A DNA stretch of 32,443 nt from Deltaproteobacteria bacterium (GTDB lineage Bacteria; Desulfobacterota; RBG-13-43-22). Positions 15,312-22,918 of this stretch are shown one piece after another. The position numbers were made by a program, and so were the translations under genes. The stretch is from contig JACRBX010000282.1 of NCBI GenBank assembly GCA_016219225.1, positions 1 through 32,443 on the forward strand, written 5' to 3'. Numbering within the stretch: the stretch's first letter is position 1; each line of letters begins with the position of its first letter. The notes beneath the pieces are model-generated. The model was not told the origin of the DNA. It saw only the letters and a list, made by a program, of their open reading frames with translations, and made no database searches.

Positions 15312-15792
15312 AGATATCCTCCTTGATTATAATGACGATAGAATGGGATCTTTATTAATGCGTTTCAGGCACGAGAGTATCCCTCAAAATGGCTTCCCTC
15401 CGGTAAAGAGAATCGGCCGGTTTAAGGGGGCCGGTGAAGACACCATTATTAAAATCCAACGGTGGATCATATAACGAATAATAAAAAAGTCAAAGGGAAA
15501 ACCACTCCCGCACCCTATCCCTTTTCACAACTGTACCGAAAAGACTATCCAAAGCTATTTGAAATTTATCTGTTACTTGTTTCTTGTTTCTCGATACTCA
15601 TTTTAACGGGCAACCAGCAACGAGTAACAAACTCCTGTAACCCGTAACAGGAGTTTCTTTTTGTTTGCCAATTTTTTTCGTTAGGGTTATATTCGAATTT
15701 TCTTACAATTTCTTTTGGTTAACTTAATAAAAAGTCAGAGGACCTTTTGATGAAGGTCCGGGGAGGGAAAACCAAAATGGGGCGGGTAATAG
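15312..15792. other. 481-bp divergent intergenic region
   Basis: No convincing gene is seen. It holds the leader of the carboxyltransferase gene on the left, GTAAC-rich repetitive sequence around 15570-15650, a terminator-like hairpin at 15629-15656, and a leader hairpin plus mini-ORF just before the UbiA-type gene on the right. Short ORFs here lack ribosome sites and protein-like composition. Confidence 0.6.
15629..15663 (+). terminator. intrinsic-terminator-like hairpin
   Basis: AAACTCCTGT (15629-15638) pairs perfectly with ACAGGAGTTT (15647-15656) over an 8-nt loop and is followed by CTTTTTGTTT. The structure is terminator-like in the plus direction, yet no plus-strand gene ends here, so it may stop read-through or act as an attenuator ahead of the UbiA-type gene. 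It lies within a GTAAC-rich repetitive stretch. Confidence 0.45.
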
Positions 15793-15806
15793 ATGCCAAA
15801 AAATGA
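15740..15806 (+). promoter_or_regulatory. leader hairpin and 9-codon mini-ORF overlapping the UbiA-type start
   Basis: GGACCTT (15740-15746) and AAGGTCC (15753-15759) form a 7-pair hairpin. It is followed at once by GGGAGGG (15761-15767), whose spacing (9 nt) fits an ATG at 15777 rather than the main ATG at 15793. The ATG at 15777 opens nine codons ending in TGA at 15804-15806, inside the main gene in another frame. Translational coupling is the simplest interpretation. Confidence 0.4.
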
Positions 15807-16689
15807 AACCCTATTTACAGTTCTTAAAGGACTTTTCCTTTCCCTGCGCCCCAAACAGTGGATCAAGAACGGGGCCTTGTTCGCCCCCTTACTCTTTTCC
15901 CAAAACCTGTTCAATCGGCCATTATTGATTAAAACCCTGGAGGCCTTCGTCCTTTTTTGTCTGCTGGCCGGTTCGGTCTATATCATCAATGACCTGAAGG
16001 ATCTTAAAGAAGACCGCCTCCATCCGACGAAACGGAACCGCCCGCTGGCTTCCGGCAAGGTCCGGCCGGCCTGGGCACTGATATTCGCCGTCGTGATCAT
16101 GGCGGTCAGCTTCATAGGGGGCTGGGCCATCTCCCTTCCGTTCCTGGAAATTCTGGGGGCCTATCTCCTGCTCCAAGTCATCTATACTTTTTCCCTTAAG
16201 AATCAGGTCATCCTGGATATCTTTTCCATTGCCGCCGGATTTGTATTGCGGGTGGTGGCCGGCGGTCTGGCCATCGGGGTTCAATTATCCCCCTGGCTTT
16301 TTATCTGTACCACCCTCCTTTCCTTGTTTCTGGCCATGGCCAAAAGGCGACATGAGCTGGTCTTGCTCAAGGAAGATGCCACCGAACACCGGCAAATCTT
16401 GAAAGAATACTCCCCCTATCTTCTGGATCAGATGATGGGGGTGGTAACGGCAACAACGGTCATGAGTTATGCCCTTTACACCATCTCAGAAGAAACAATC
16501 GCCAAGTTCCACACCGCTAACCTGATTTTTACCTTGCCTTTTGTGCTCTATGGGATTTTCCGCTATCTTTATCTGGTCCATCAAAAAGTCGAGGGCGGCC
16601 GTCCCGAGGAGATCCTTTTGACCGATCGCCCGCTTCTTTTAACCATCCTGGGTTGGACTATTACCGTCTTGGTTGTACTCTATCATTGA
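15793..16689 (+). CDS. UbiA-family polyprenyl-phosphate phosphoribosyltransferase (DPPR synthase-like)
   Basis: 298 residues with about eight hydrophobic helices, an integral membrane prenyltransferase. The first Asp-rich motif N66-D67-LKD-LKED-R (66-75) and the following HPTKRNRPLASG are the hallmark wording of decaprenyl-phosphate phosphoribosyltransferases, which join PRPP to polyprenyl phosphate; a second polar motif YTFSLKNQVILD follows. In mycobacteria the product feeds arabinan synthesis; in Gram-negatives its use is less clear. It heads a three-gene same-strand cluster with a flippase-like membrane protein and a GT9 glycosyltransferase. The main ATG lacks a well-spaced ribosome site (see leader mini-ORF). 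Confidence 0.85.
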   Translation: MPKNETLFTVLKGLFLSLRPKQWIKNGALFAPLLFSQNLFNRPLLIKTLEAFVLFCLLAGSVYIINDLKDLKEDRLHPTKRNRPLASGKVRPAWALIFAVVIMAVSFIGGWAISLPFLEILGAYLLLQVIYTFSLKNQVILDIFSIAAGFVLRVVAGGLAIGVQLSPWLFICTTLLSLFLAMAKRRHELVLLKEDATEHRQILKEYSPYLLDQMMGVVTATTVMSYALYTISEETIAKFHTANLIFTLPFVLYGIFRYLYLVHQKVEGGRPEEILLTDRPLLLTILGWTITVLVVLYH

Positions 16690-16693
16690 AAAA

Positions 16694-17641
16694 ATGGCCG
16701 ATCCCCAATTTTCAATCCTCTCTAAACGCTTTTTCCTTTTTTTGGGTCTGGGCGTTGGGGTATTCTTAGGTCTTTCCTTTTATGGAAACTGGGGGGCGGT
16801 CAGCGGGGCCTTCAAACAATTTTCCTATTGGACCCTGCCCCTGATTTTGGCCCTGGCCTTTATGAATTATTTAAGCCGCTTCTGGCGCTGGGAGTTGTAC
16901 CTGAAACAGGTGAAAATCCCGTTGCCCCGTAAAGAAAGCTTCTATATCTTTATGAGCGGGTTGGTCATGACGGTAACCCCCGGGAAAATGGGTGAACTAT
17001 TGAAGTCCTATCTTCTTAAGGAAAGCCGGCAGGTGCCCCTGTCCCTTTCCGGTCCTGTTGTCCTGGCCGAACGGTTTACCGATCTATTGGCCGTCTATCT
17101 CCTGACCCTCTTGGGCTGTATCTCCTTTGCCTATGGAGCCAGGATTTTAATCCTGGGGTTGGTGGTCCTTTTAGTGGGTTTGCTTCCTTTTATATTTCCC
17201 AAATTATTCCAGGGCTTGCTCGGATTAGCAAAAAGGTTCTCCTGGGGGCAACGATTCGAACGCCCCTTATCGGAAGCCTTTTATACCCTCCATGACCTCA
17301 TGGGTCTTCGCCTCCTCATATTGGCCTCTATACTGGGAATGGGGGCCTGGTTTTTTGAATGCCTGGCCTTTCAGATGGTCTTTAAAGGCCTGGGGGTGGA
17401 GGTGCCATTGGTCAAGGCGGTTTTCATTTATGCCTTTTCGACCCTGGCCGGGGCCTTGAGCATGCTGCCGGGCGGGATCGGGGCGGCCGAAGGCAGTATG
17501 ACCAGTCTCCTGGTCCTGATTCAGTTGCCGAAGGCCCTGGCCACCACAGCCACCATTATTATCCGGGTCTGCACCATCTGGTTTGCCGTCTTATTGGGGT
17601 ATGGTTTTCTTAAATTGTATCAAAAGCAGAAAAGACTATGA
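16694..17641 (+). CDS. LPTM family (lysylphosphatidylglycerol synthase TM-region-like, UPF0104) membrane protein
   Basis: About 315 residues with 7-8 hydrophobic segments. The diagnostic pieces are SRFWRWELYLKQ, the TVTPGKMGELLKSYLL loop, PVVLAERFTDLLAVYLL, and a late SMLPGGIGAAEGSMTSLL, all conserved in the LPTM/AglD-like family of putative lipid-linked sugar transporters. Start uncertain: ATG 16694 lies 4 bp after the previous stop; a TTG at 16673 would overlap it by 17 bp. The last four bases are the ATGA shared with the next gene. Location suggests it moves or modifies the polyprenyl-linked sugar made by its neighbours. Confidence 0.85.
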   Translation: MADPQFSILSKRFFLFLGLGVGVFLGLSFYGNWGAVSGAFKQFSYWTLPLILALAFMNYLSRFWRWELYLKQVKIPLPRKESFYIFMSGLVMTVTPGKMGELLKSYLLKESRQVPLSLSGPVVLAERFTDLLAVYLLTLLGCISFAYGARILILGLVVLLVGLLPFIFPKLFQGLLGLAKRFSWGQRFERPLSEAFYTLHDLMGLRLLILASILGMGAWFFECLAFQMVFKGLGVEVPLVKAVFIYAFSTLAGALSMLPGGIGAAEGSMTSLLVLIQLPKALATTATIIIRVCTIWFAVLLGYGFLKLYQKQKRL

Positions 17642-18837
17642 ACATTGACCTGGTTAGAAAAATCGATTTCTGGGCCGGTATCCCGGCCTGCTGGTTTTTG
17701 ACCCTGGCGGGTTTCATTTTAAGACCCTTTAAAAAACAACTTGTGGGCTCCCCGCGAAAATTCCTTTTTATGGAGCTTTCGGAGATGGGAAGCGCCATCC
17801 TGGCCTATCCGACCATGAAAGCCCTTAAGAGGCAATATCCCTCAGCCGAACTGTTTTTCCTGATCTTCGAAAAAAACCGGGCCAGCGTGGACATCCTGAA
17901 CATCATTCCCGGGGAAAATGTCCTGGTTATTCGGGAAAAATCCCTGTCTTCTTTTCTGACCGATGTCTTTAAGGTCATTATCCGGATGCGTAGAGAGAAG
18001 ATCGATTGTGTTTTTGATCTGGAGTTGTTTACCCGGGTAACGGCCATATTAACTTTTTTAAGCCGGGCTCCCATCAGGATGGGTTTCCATAAATTTCGCA
18101 TGGAAGGTCTTTATCGGGGCAATCTCCATACCCATAAAATCCAGTATAATTATCAGCAGCATATCAGCAAATCCTTTATGTCCTTTCTCCAGGTCTTGAA
18201 ATACCCCGCCAAAGACTGGCCGGCCATGGATGATGCCATCCCGGATCAGGCCATTGAAAGGGCGGTTTATCAGGTCACGGAAAAAGGCCGGGACGGCTTG
18301 AGGACAAAATTAAAAGGCCTTTTCCCCGGGCTCAACGAAGGACACAAACTGGTTATTTTCAATCCCAGCGCCGGTGAAATACCCATACGAGCCTGGCCGG
18401 TGGAAAAATACATCGAATTAGGGAAACGGATTTTGGCCGATCCCCGGAATGTGATCATTTTGATGGGGGCCGGAGCGGACGTAGAGACGACTGAGCAGGT
18501 TCATCAGGCATTGAACCAGGAGCGTTGTATCCAGTTCACCGGCCGGACCACCTTCCCGGAATTGATGGATCTGTTCAGCATTTCCGATATATTGATCACC
18601 AATGACAGCGGCCCGGCCCATTTTGCCTCTATGACGCCCATCCGGAACTTTATCTTTTTCGGGCCCGAGACCCCAAGACTGTATGGCCCCTTAGGGGAAA
18701 ATAGCCGGGTCCTTTATTCCGATTTTCCCTGTTCCCCCTGCCTGACGGCTTACAACCATCGGAATACGCCCTGCCGGGATAATAAATGTTTGCAGGTTAT
18801 CACGGTGGATGAGGTCTATCGTTTAGTTCAAAAATAA
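17638..18837 (+). CDS. GT9 family (heptosyltransferase-like) glycosyltransferase
   Basis: 399 residues of the GT-B fold glycosyltransferase family 9, which includes LPS core heptosyltransferases. The N-terminal domain starts after a hydrophobic anchor-like segment (~15-32) with FLFMELSEMGSAILAYPTMKALK; the C-terminal nucleotide-sugar domain has FNPSAGEIPIRAWPVEKYIE and the donor-binding ITNDSGPAHFASMTP and FFGPETPRLYGP. A cysteine-rich tail (CSPCLTAYNHRNTPCRDNKC) is common in this family's longer members. It overlaps the upstream gene by ATGA, so translation is coupled. The sugar and acceptor cannot be deduced, but LPS or polyprenyl-linked glycan is likely. Confidence 0.88.
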   Translation: MNIDLVRKIDFWAGIPACWFLTLAGFILRPFKKQLVGSPRKFLFMELSEMGSAILAYPTMKALKRQYPSAELFFLIFEKNRASVDILNIIPGENVLVIREKSLSSFLTDVFKVIIRMRREKIDCVFDLELFTRVTAILTFLSRAPIRMGFHKFRMEGLYRGNLHTHKIQYNYQQHISKSFMSFLQVLKYPAKDWPAMDDAIPDQAIERAVYQVTEKGRDGLRTKLKGLFPGLNEGHKLVIFNPSAGEIPIRAWPVEKYIELGKRILADPRNVIILMGAGADVETTEQVHQALNQERCIQFTGRTTFPELMDLFSISDILITNDSGPAHFASMTPIRNFIFFGPETPRLYGPLGENSRVLYSDFPCSPCLTAYNHRNTPCRDNKCLQVITVDEVYRLVQK

Positions 18838-18973
18838 CGTTCAGGGTTCGGGGGCCGGGGTTTGGGTTTGGCAAAAGTCCGTCGTTCGTTGAAACTTATT
18901 GTATCTTAACCCCATTTTCATGCTTCGTGGTGCCCCAACGGGGCCTGAGGGCTTAATACGAAAATAAAAACCA

Positions 18974-19013
18974 GTAATTATTCCGGTAGAATAACCGGAC
19001 TTCGATCCGGATG
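18974..19013. other. paired small hairpins between the GT9 gene and mazF
   Basis: TTATTC-CGGTA-GAATAA is followed directly by CCGGA-CTTCGA-TCCGG. They stand between the convergent 3' ends of the glycosyltransferase and the toxin gene and could serve as a shared transcript end, although no long T-run follows. The rest of this 184-bp gap contains only a small GCCCC-AAC-GGGGC hairpin near 18931. Confidence 0.4.
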
Positions 19014-19021
19014 AGGTGCCT

Positions 19022-19333
19022 TTATAAATCCAGGGCGAAAAGAATCGCCTTACGAACCTGTTTCATGTTGTCTTTGGGGAGGGTAGTAATCAGTGCCCCT
19101 ATCTTCCCCTTTGATACTGTTTGAATATGATCGAAATTGACGGCGCATTCTTTGGGCATACCATCTAAGCCGGACAGGATCAATTCGCTGGGAATTCTCC
19201 TTATCGTTGTGGTGATGGGAGCAACCGTTACCTCACTGAGGTATCCAAGGATTGAATCCCTGGTCAGTATCATTACGGGTCGTTTTTTATCAGGGGATAT
19301 GAATTTGTACCATCTGATCTCACCTCTTTTCAT
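19022..19333 (-). CDS. mazF: PemK/MazF family mRNA interferase toxin
   Basis: 103 residues of the CcdB/MazF barrel fold. Visible family features are the opening MKRGEIRWYKF, KRPVMILTRDSIL (R-P-V strand) and VAPITTTIRRIPSELIL, followed by ECAVNFDHIQTVSKGKIG, in which the D-x-I-x-T-V segment is typical. Such enzymes cut mRNA at short motifs. Its ATG overlaps the stop of the upstream antitoxin gene by four bases (ATGA), the usual antitoxin-first coupling. The reading frame is full length and the motifs intact, so it is probably functional. Confidence 0.88.
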   Translation of the reverse strand: MKRGEIRWYKFISPDKKRPVMILTRDSILGYLSEVTVAPITTTIRRIPSELILSGLDGMPKECAVNFDHIQTVSKGKIGALITTLPKDNMKQVRKAILFALDL

Positions 19334-19563
19334 TCATCCCCCCATTTCTGTTCCCCTTCCCAGACACTAAATTCACCACTGGCGACCGGTTTTTGCTGGT
19401 AACCTTTTCGGTGCTGTTCTTCAAGAAGGCCGATACGGTATCGGGCAATAGCCTCCCGTAACGCCTTACGAGTGAATGAAGACCTGGTCGTTTTAAGTTC
19501 CTTGAGGTCCTTATCCACTTTTTCAACTAATTCATCATCAAGAGTCATCTGAATCGTCCGCAT
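19330..19563 (-). CDS. ribbon-helix-helix antitoxin partner of MazF
   Basis: 77 residues. The N-terminal ~45 residues (RTIQMTLDDELVEKVDKDLK, then TTRSSFTRKALREAIARY) are a ribbon-helix-helix DNA-binding domain: an alternating strand followed by two helices. The tail (EEQHRKGYQQKPVASGEFSVW) is a disordered toxin-binding segment of the type that sits in the MazF active site. GGGAGG lies 6 nt before the ATG. It likely represses its own promoter through the palindrome at 19586-19607. Confidence 0.87.
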   Translation of the reverse strand: MRTIQMTLDDELVEKVDKDLKELKTTRSSFTRKALREAIARYRIGLLEEQHRKGYQQKPVASGEFSVWEGEQKWGDE

Positions 19564-19585
19564 AGGTGCCTCCCAATTTCATGTG

Positions 19586-19627
19586 GATTTTAATAGCTAT
19601 TTTAATCAACATGATTGGGAATGTCAA
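19586..19627 (-). promoter_or_regulatory. toxin-antitoxin promoter with overlapping palindromic operator
   Basis: On the minus strand a perfect -35 TTGACA (plus coordinates 19622-19627) and a -10 TAAAAT (19599-19604) are spaced by exactly 17 bp. An imperfect 22-bp palindrome with AATAGCTATT at its centre and GATT/AATC ends (19586-19607) covers the -10. A second small palindrome AATCA-aca-TGATT lies at 19604-19616. This is the expected arrangement for autorepression by the ribbon-helix-helix antitoxin. Confidence 0.7.
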
Positions 19628-19644
19628 TAATTCGATCTATAGGC

Positions 19645-19674
19645 TTGACGTCGTTAATGAATATCTACTATAAA
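19645..19674 (+). promoter_or_regulatory. sigma-70-type promoter for priA
   Basis: TTGACG at 19645-19650 and TATAAA at 19669-19674 with an 18-bp spacer face priA. It is divergent from the toxin-antitoxin promoter, with the two -35 boxes only 17 bp apart. Transcription would start near 19681, just before the ribosome site of the leader mini-ORF. Confidence 0.6.
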
Positions 19675-19692
19675 ATAGAAGGGGGAACCATT

Positions 19693-19731
19693 ATGAAAAG
19701 TCCATTTTCTAAAATATTTATTCAGATGTAA
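19693..19731 (+). CDS. 12-residue leader ORF upstream of priA
   Basis: An ATG at 19693 with GGGGGAA at 19681-19687 opens twelve codons (MKSPFSKIFIQM) and stops with TAA at 19729-19731, two bases before the priA ATG and in a different frame. PriA itself has no ribosome site of its own. The arrangement suggests translation reinitiation rather than a functional peptide. Confidence 0.4.
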   Translation: MKSPFSKIFIQM

Positions 19732-19733
19732 TT

Positions 19734-22145
19734 ATGCCCTATTTTCAAGTTATCGTTCCCCCTTTAGATCACCTCCTGACCTACGAAATCCCTTCAGACT
19801 TATTTCCCGAACCCAAAATCGGCCAGCGGGTTCTGGTGCCCTTGAGAAAAAAATGGGTGACCGGTTATTTGTGGGAGGAAATCGGGCCGCCGGAAGCAGG
19901 GCCGGAGATCAAGGCTGTTTCGGAGATCCTGGACCCAAGCCCCATTTTTTCAGAGGACATGCGGCCTTTTTTTCTCTGGATCGCCCGGTACTATCTTTAC
20001 CCTTTGGGACAGGTTTTGAAGGCGGCCCTGCCTCCCGGTCTATCGGTATCCAGTTATCAGAGCGTTGAAATAACACCCCATGGAATATCGGTCTTACAGG
20101 AAGGCCGTCTCCCGGAAAAAGAAAAAATAATCCTTCAATCCCTCTTTTCGAAAGGCCAATCCTTATCCCGATTCCTGCCGGAAGAGAAATCGTCCCTCCC
20201 CGGCCTGGAAGCCATGGGTTTTATTCAACAAACCACCCTGTTGAAAAAAGAGTCCGCCCGTCCTAAAAAAGAAAAATGGATCTATCCAGGGGCCTGTTTT
20301 CAAAGAGACCTTTTTCCCGAAAAAGATCAGCCCCTGTTCGACCTTCTGTCGGCGTGTTCCTGCCGGTCCCTAAAAGATCTGCGGGTCCAAATCCCCTTAT
20401 CTCCCCAGCGTCTGGCCACGCTTGGACGCAAAGGGTTGGTTGAAATCCGGGAGCAAGTCTGCTGGCGGGATCCCTTTGGGGAAATCCTGGCCGTAGAAAA
20501 CGGCCCTCTTGAATTGACCGGTGAACAGGCACAGGCCTTAAACCGGATAAAAGAGGGGCTTGGGTCCGGGTCCTACCAGACCCTCCTGCTTCATGGGATT
20601 ACCGGATCGGGAAAGACGGAAGTCTATCTGAGGGCCGCGGCTGAAGCCTTAGAACAAGGGCGGCAGGCCTTGATTCTGGTTCCGGAAATCGGTTTGATCC
20701 CCCAGATGGAGGGCCGATTCCGCCTCCAGTTCGGAGAAAAAATCGCCCTTCTACACAGTGGTTTGAACCCGGGGGAACGCCTGGACCAATGGCGTCGACT
20801 GCAATCCGGATCGGCCATGATCGCCATAGGCACGCGCTCGGCCATCTTTGCCCCTTTGAAGGCTTTGGGTCTGATTGTTGTGGATGAAGAACACGATCCT
20901 TCCTATAAACAGACCGATTCCCTGCGCTATAATGCCCGTGATCTGGCTCTGGTCCGGGGGCAAATGACCCAGGCGGTGGTCGTCCTCGGATCCGCCACCC
21001 CTTCCATTTCAACTCTGTATCTACGGCGGCAAAAAAAAATCGGCTACCTGGCGATACATAAGCGGGTTCTGGAACAGAAGTTACCGGAAATACACCTGAT
21101 CGATCTGAAGAAGTATCGCCAGGGACGCCGGATTCCCCTTTTTTCTCCTCCCCTACAGGAAGCCATGGCCCGAAATCTGGATCAGGGAAAACAGACCCTC
21201 CTTTTTCTGAACCGCCGGGGATTTGACACCCTGATCTTATGCACCCTTTGCGGTGCGGCCATCAAATGCCGCAATTGTTCCCTGACCCTGACCTATCATG
21301 CCAGGGAAGGCCGACTCCAATGCCATACCTGCGGCTATCACCTTCCCCTGCCGGAGCGTTGTCCTGAATGCCATCAGGCGGGGATCAAGGCCCTGGGCAT
21401 GGGGACGGAGAAGGTCGAGCAGGAACTGCGCGCCCTTTTCCCGACGGCAGCCATCGACCGGATGGACCGGGATACGGTTACCCGGAAAAAATCCCATTTC
21501 GAAATCCTTAAAAAACTCAGGGATGAAAAAACCGATATCCTGATCGGGACCCAAATGATCACCAAGGGCCACGATTTCCCCCAGGTGACCTTGATCGGGG
21601 TTCTTTGTGCGGACCTTTCTCTGAACTGGCCCGATTTCCGGGGCGGCGAAAGGACTTTTCAACTTTTGGCCCAGGTGGCCGGCCGGGCCGGCCGGGGGAC
21701 CCATCCGGGGCAGGTCTTTATCCAGACCTATAACCCCGACCATTATATTTTTAAATATGTTTGTCTCCATGACTATATAGGTTTCTATAACCAGGAAGTC
21801 CATTTTCGCCGAGCCTTGAAATACCCACCCTTTTCCCGATTAATCAACGTCCTTTTTCAGGGAAACGTTGAAGCCCGGGTGGTTGAGACGGCGGGAAAAA
21901 CACAACGACTTTTAATGCAGGCCGTTAAGAAAAACCATTGGGACCCTTTCCTGGAATTGTTGGGGCCGGTCTCCGCCCCCATTGCCAAAATCAAAGGACG
22001 GTATCGCTGGCAGATGCTGTTAAAAGGAGAGAACAGCCGGATCCTGCATCAGGCGGCAATGATGATACGGCAGGCGGAAAAAGACCTTTCCCAGGGCAAG
22101 GGGGTCCAGATTATCCTGGATATGGACCCGGTGGATATGCTATAA
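19734..22145 (+). CDS. priA: primosomal replication-restart helicase PriA
   Basis: 803 residues. PriA reloads the replicative helicase at stalled forks. The N-terminal 3'-DNA-binding domain begins MPYFQVIVPP. Helicase motifs: Walker A GITGSGKTE (288-296), DEEH box (384-387), GSATPS (419-424), and later GTQMITKGHDFP and QVAGRAGR. Eight cysteines at 503, 506, 512, 515, 530, 533, 543 and 546 form the two zinc sites inserted between the helicase lobes. All key residues are intact. The start fits homologues exactly although no Shine-Dalgarno precedes it; a leader ORF ends two bases upstream. It is followed by def, fmt and rsmB, a common translation/replication block. Confidence 0.96.
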   Translation: MPYFQVIVPPLDHLLTYEIPSDLFPEPKIGQRVLVPLRKKWVTGYLWEEIGPPEAGPEIKAVSEILDPSPIFSEDMRPFFLWIARYYLYPLGQVLKAALPPGLSVSSYQSVEITPHGISVLQEGRLPEKEKIILQSLFSKGQSLSRFLPEEKSSLPGLEAMGFIQQTTLLKKESARPKKEKWIYPGACFQRDLFPEKDQPLFDLLSACSCRSLKDLRVQIPLSPQRLATLGRKGLVEIREQVCWRDPFGEILAVENGPLELTGEQAQALNRIKEGLGSGSYQTLLLHGITGSGKTEVYLRAAAEALEQGRQALILVPEIGLIPQMEGRFRLQFGEKIALLHSGLNPGERLDQWRRLQSGSAMIAIGTRSAIFAPLKALGLIVVDEEHDPSYKQTDSLRYNARDLALVRGQMTQAVVVLGSATPSISTLYLRRQKKIGYLAIHKRVLEQKLPEIHLIDLKKYRQGRRIPLFSPPLQEAMARNLDQGKQTLLFLNRRGFDTLILCTLCGAAIKCRNCSLTLTYHAREGRLQCHTCGYHLPLPERCPECHQAGIKALGMGTEKVEQELRALFPTAAIDRMDRDTVTRKKSHFEILKKLRDEKTDILIGTQMITKGHDFPQVTLIGVLCADLSLNWPDFRGGERTFQLLAQVAGRAGRGTHPGQVFIQTYNPDHYIFKYVCLHDYIGFYNQEVHFRRALKYPPFSRLINVLFQGNVEARVVETAGKTQRLLMQAVKKNHWDPFLELLGPVSAPIAKIKGRYRWQMLLKGENSRILHQAAMMIRQAEKDLSQGKGVQIILDMDPVDML

Positions 22146-22174
22146 TTTAATACAAAAATCGAAAATAAAAACCC

Positions 22175-22204
22175 ATTCAGAATCCTGGCTCCTGGATTCT
22201 GAAT
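22175..22204. other. perfect hairpin immediately before def
   Basis: ATTCAGAATCC (22175-22185) and GGATTCTGAAT (22194-22204) form an 11-pair stem with an 8-nt loop. The def ATG is 14 nt further on and shows no other ribosome site. The same TGGATTCTGAATA word recurs at about 25403 after rsmB, so this is probably a dispersed repeat that may act as a terminator or attenuator. Confidence 0.6.
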
Positions 22205-22217
22205 ACTTTCTTTTATT

Positions 22218-22736
22218 ATGGCTGTTTTAGAAATTTGCAAATACCCTGATCCGGTCCTGCTCAAAAAAGCCGAGACCATTAAGGACATCGATCCCTCATT
22301 ACAAAAGCTGATTGAATGTATGATCGAGACCATGTATCTGGCCCCGGGGATCGGGCTGGCCGCCAATCAGGTGGGAAGACCGATCCGGCTGATTGTCTTT
22401 GATGTAACCCCCAAGGATCAGGACCGGAAGCCGACGGTCCTGATCAACCCTGAAATTATCGAATCCGAAGGGGAGCAGACCATGGAAGAGGGCTGCCTGA
22501 GTGTGCCGGAGTATTTTTCGGATGTCAAAAGGAGTGCCAAAGTCAGGGTGCGCGGGCTGGATATCAAAGGGAAACCGTTGGAGATCTGCGGCGAAGGGAT
22601 CCTGGCCACGGTCCTCCAGCATGAAATCGACCATCTGGATGGAATCCTCTTTATCGATCGTATCAGTGCTTTGAAGAGGACCCTTTATAAAAAAAGGGTC
22701 CAGAAGAAGTTGAAGAAAGAAAAAGAAGAGGAATAA
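22218..22736 (+). CDS. def: peptide deformylase
   Basis: 172 residues, standard length. The enzyme removes the formyl group from the N-terminal methionine of new proteins. All three catalytic motifs are present: GIGLAANQ (44-51), EGCLS (91-95; Cys is a metal ligand) and QHEIDH (134-139; two His ligands and the catalytic Glu). The last ~20 residues are strongly basic/acidic (KKRVQKKLKKEKEEE), as in ribosome-associated forms. Pairing with fmt, which adds the formyl group, is the classic order. The upstream hairpin takes the place of a ribosome binding site. Confidence 0.96.
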   Translation: MAVLEICKYPDPVLLKKAETIKDIDPSLQKLIECMIETMYLAPGIGLAANQVGRPIRLIVFDVTPKDQDRKPTVLINPEIIESEGEQTMEEGCLSVPEYFSDVKRSAKVRVRGLDIKGKPLEICGEGILATVLQHEIDHLDGILFIDRISALKRTLYKKRVQKKLKKEKEEE

Positions 22737-22741
22737 AAAAA

Positions 22742-22806
22742 GACCGCTTCGCTTGGGGAGCGCTTTCGCTTGGGGACCGCTTCGCTTGGGAGGCGCTTTC
22801 GCTCAA
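22742..22806 (+). repeat. 33-bp tandem repeat built from 16-17 bp sub-units
   Basis: Two 33-bp units beginning GACCGCTTCGCTTGGGG (at 22742 and 22775) stand head to tail. Each consists of two related halves, roughly GACCGCTTCGCTTGGG and GAGCGCTTTCGCTTGGG, making four sub-units in all. The array starts five bases after the def stop and is followed by an AAGGCTCAAGGC word like the 8814 repeat. Confidence 0.85.
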
Positions 22807-22918
22807 GGGAAAAGGCTCAAGGCAATTGTATGGTCCTCAGGGAATGGCTCTTTAAATTCCGCTGACGGCGGAACGGTCCTTTAACCCTAAGGCAACATCC
22901 ACCATCGGATCCTGCACA

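Noticed and set aside
15326-15331. TATAAT on the minus strand before the carboxyltransferase gene
   Set aside because: Used as a -10 it would start transcription within the Shine-Dalgarno sequence, and there is no matching -35 box.
15274-15647. two short plus-strand ORFs of 60-66 codons in the divergent gap
   Set aside because: They lack ribosome sites, one overlaps the start of the carboxyltransferase gene and the other consists of repetitive intergenic sequence.
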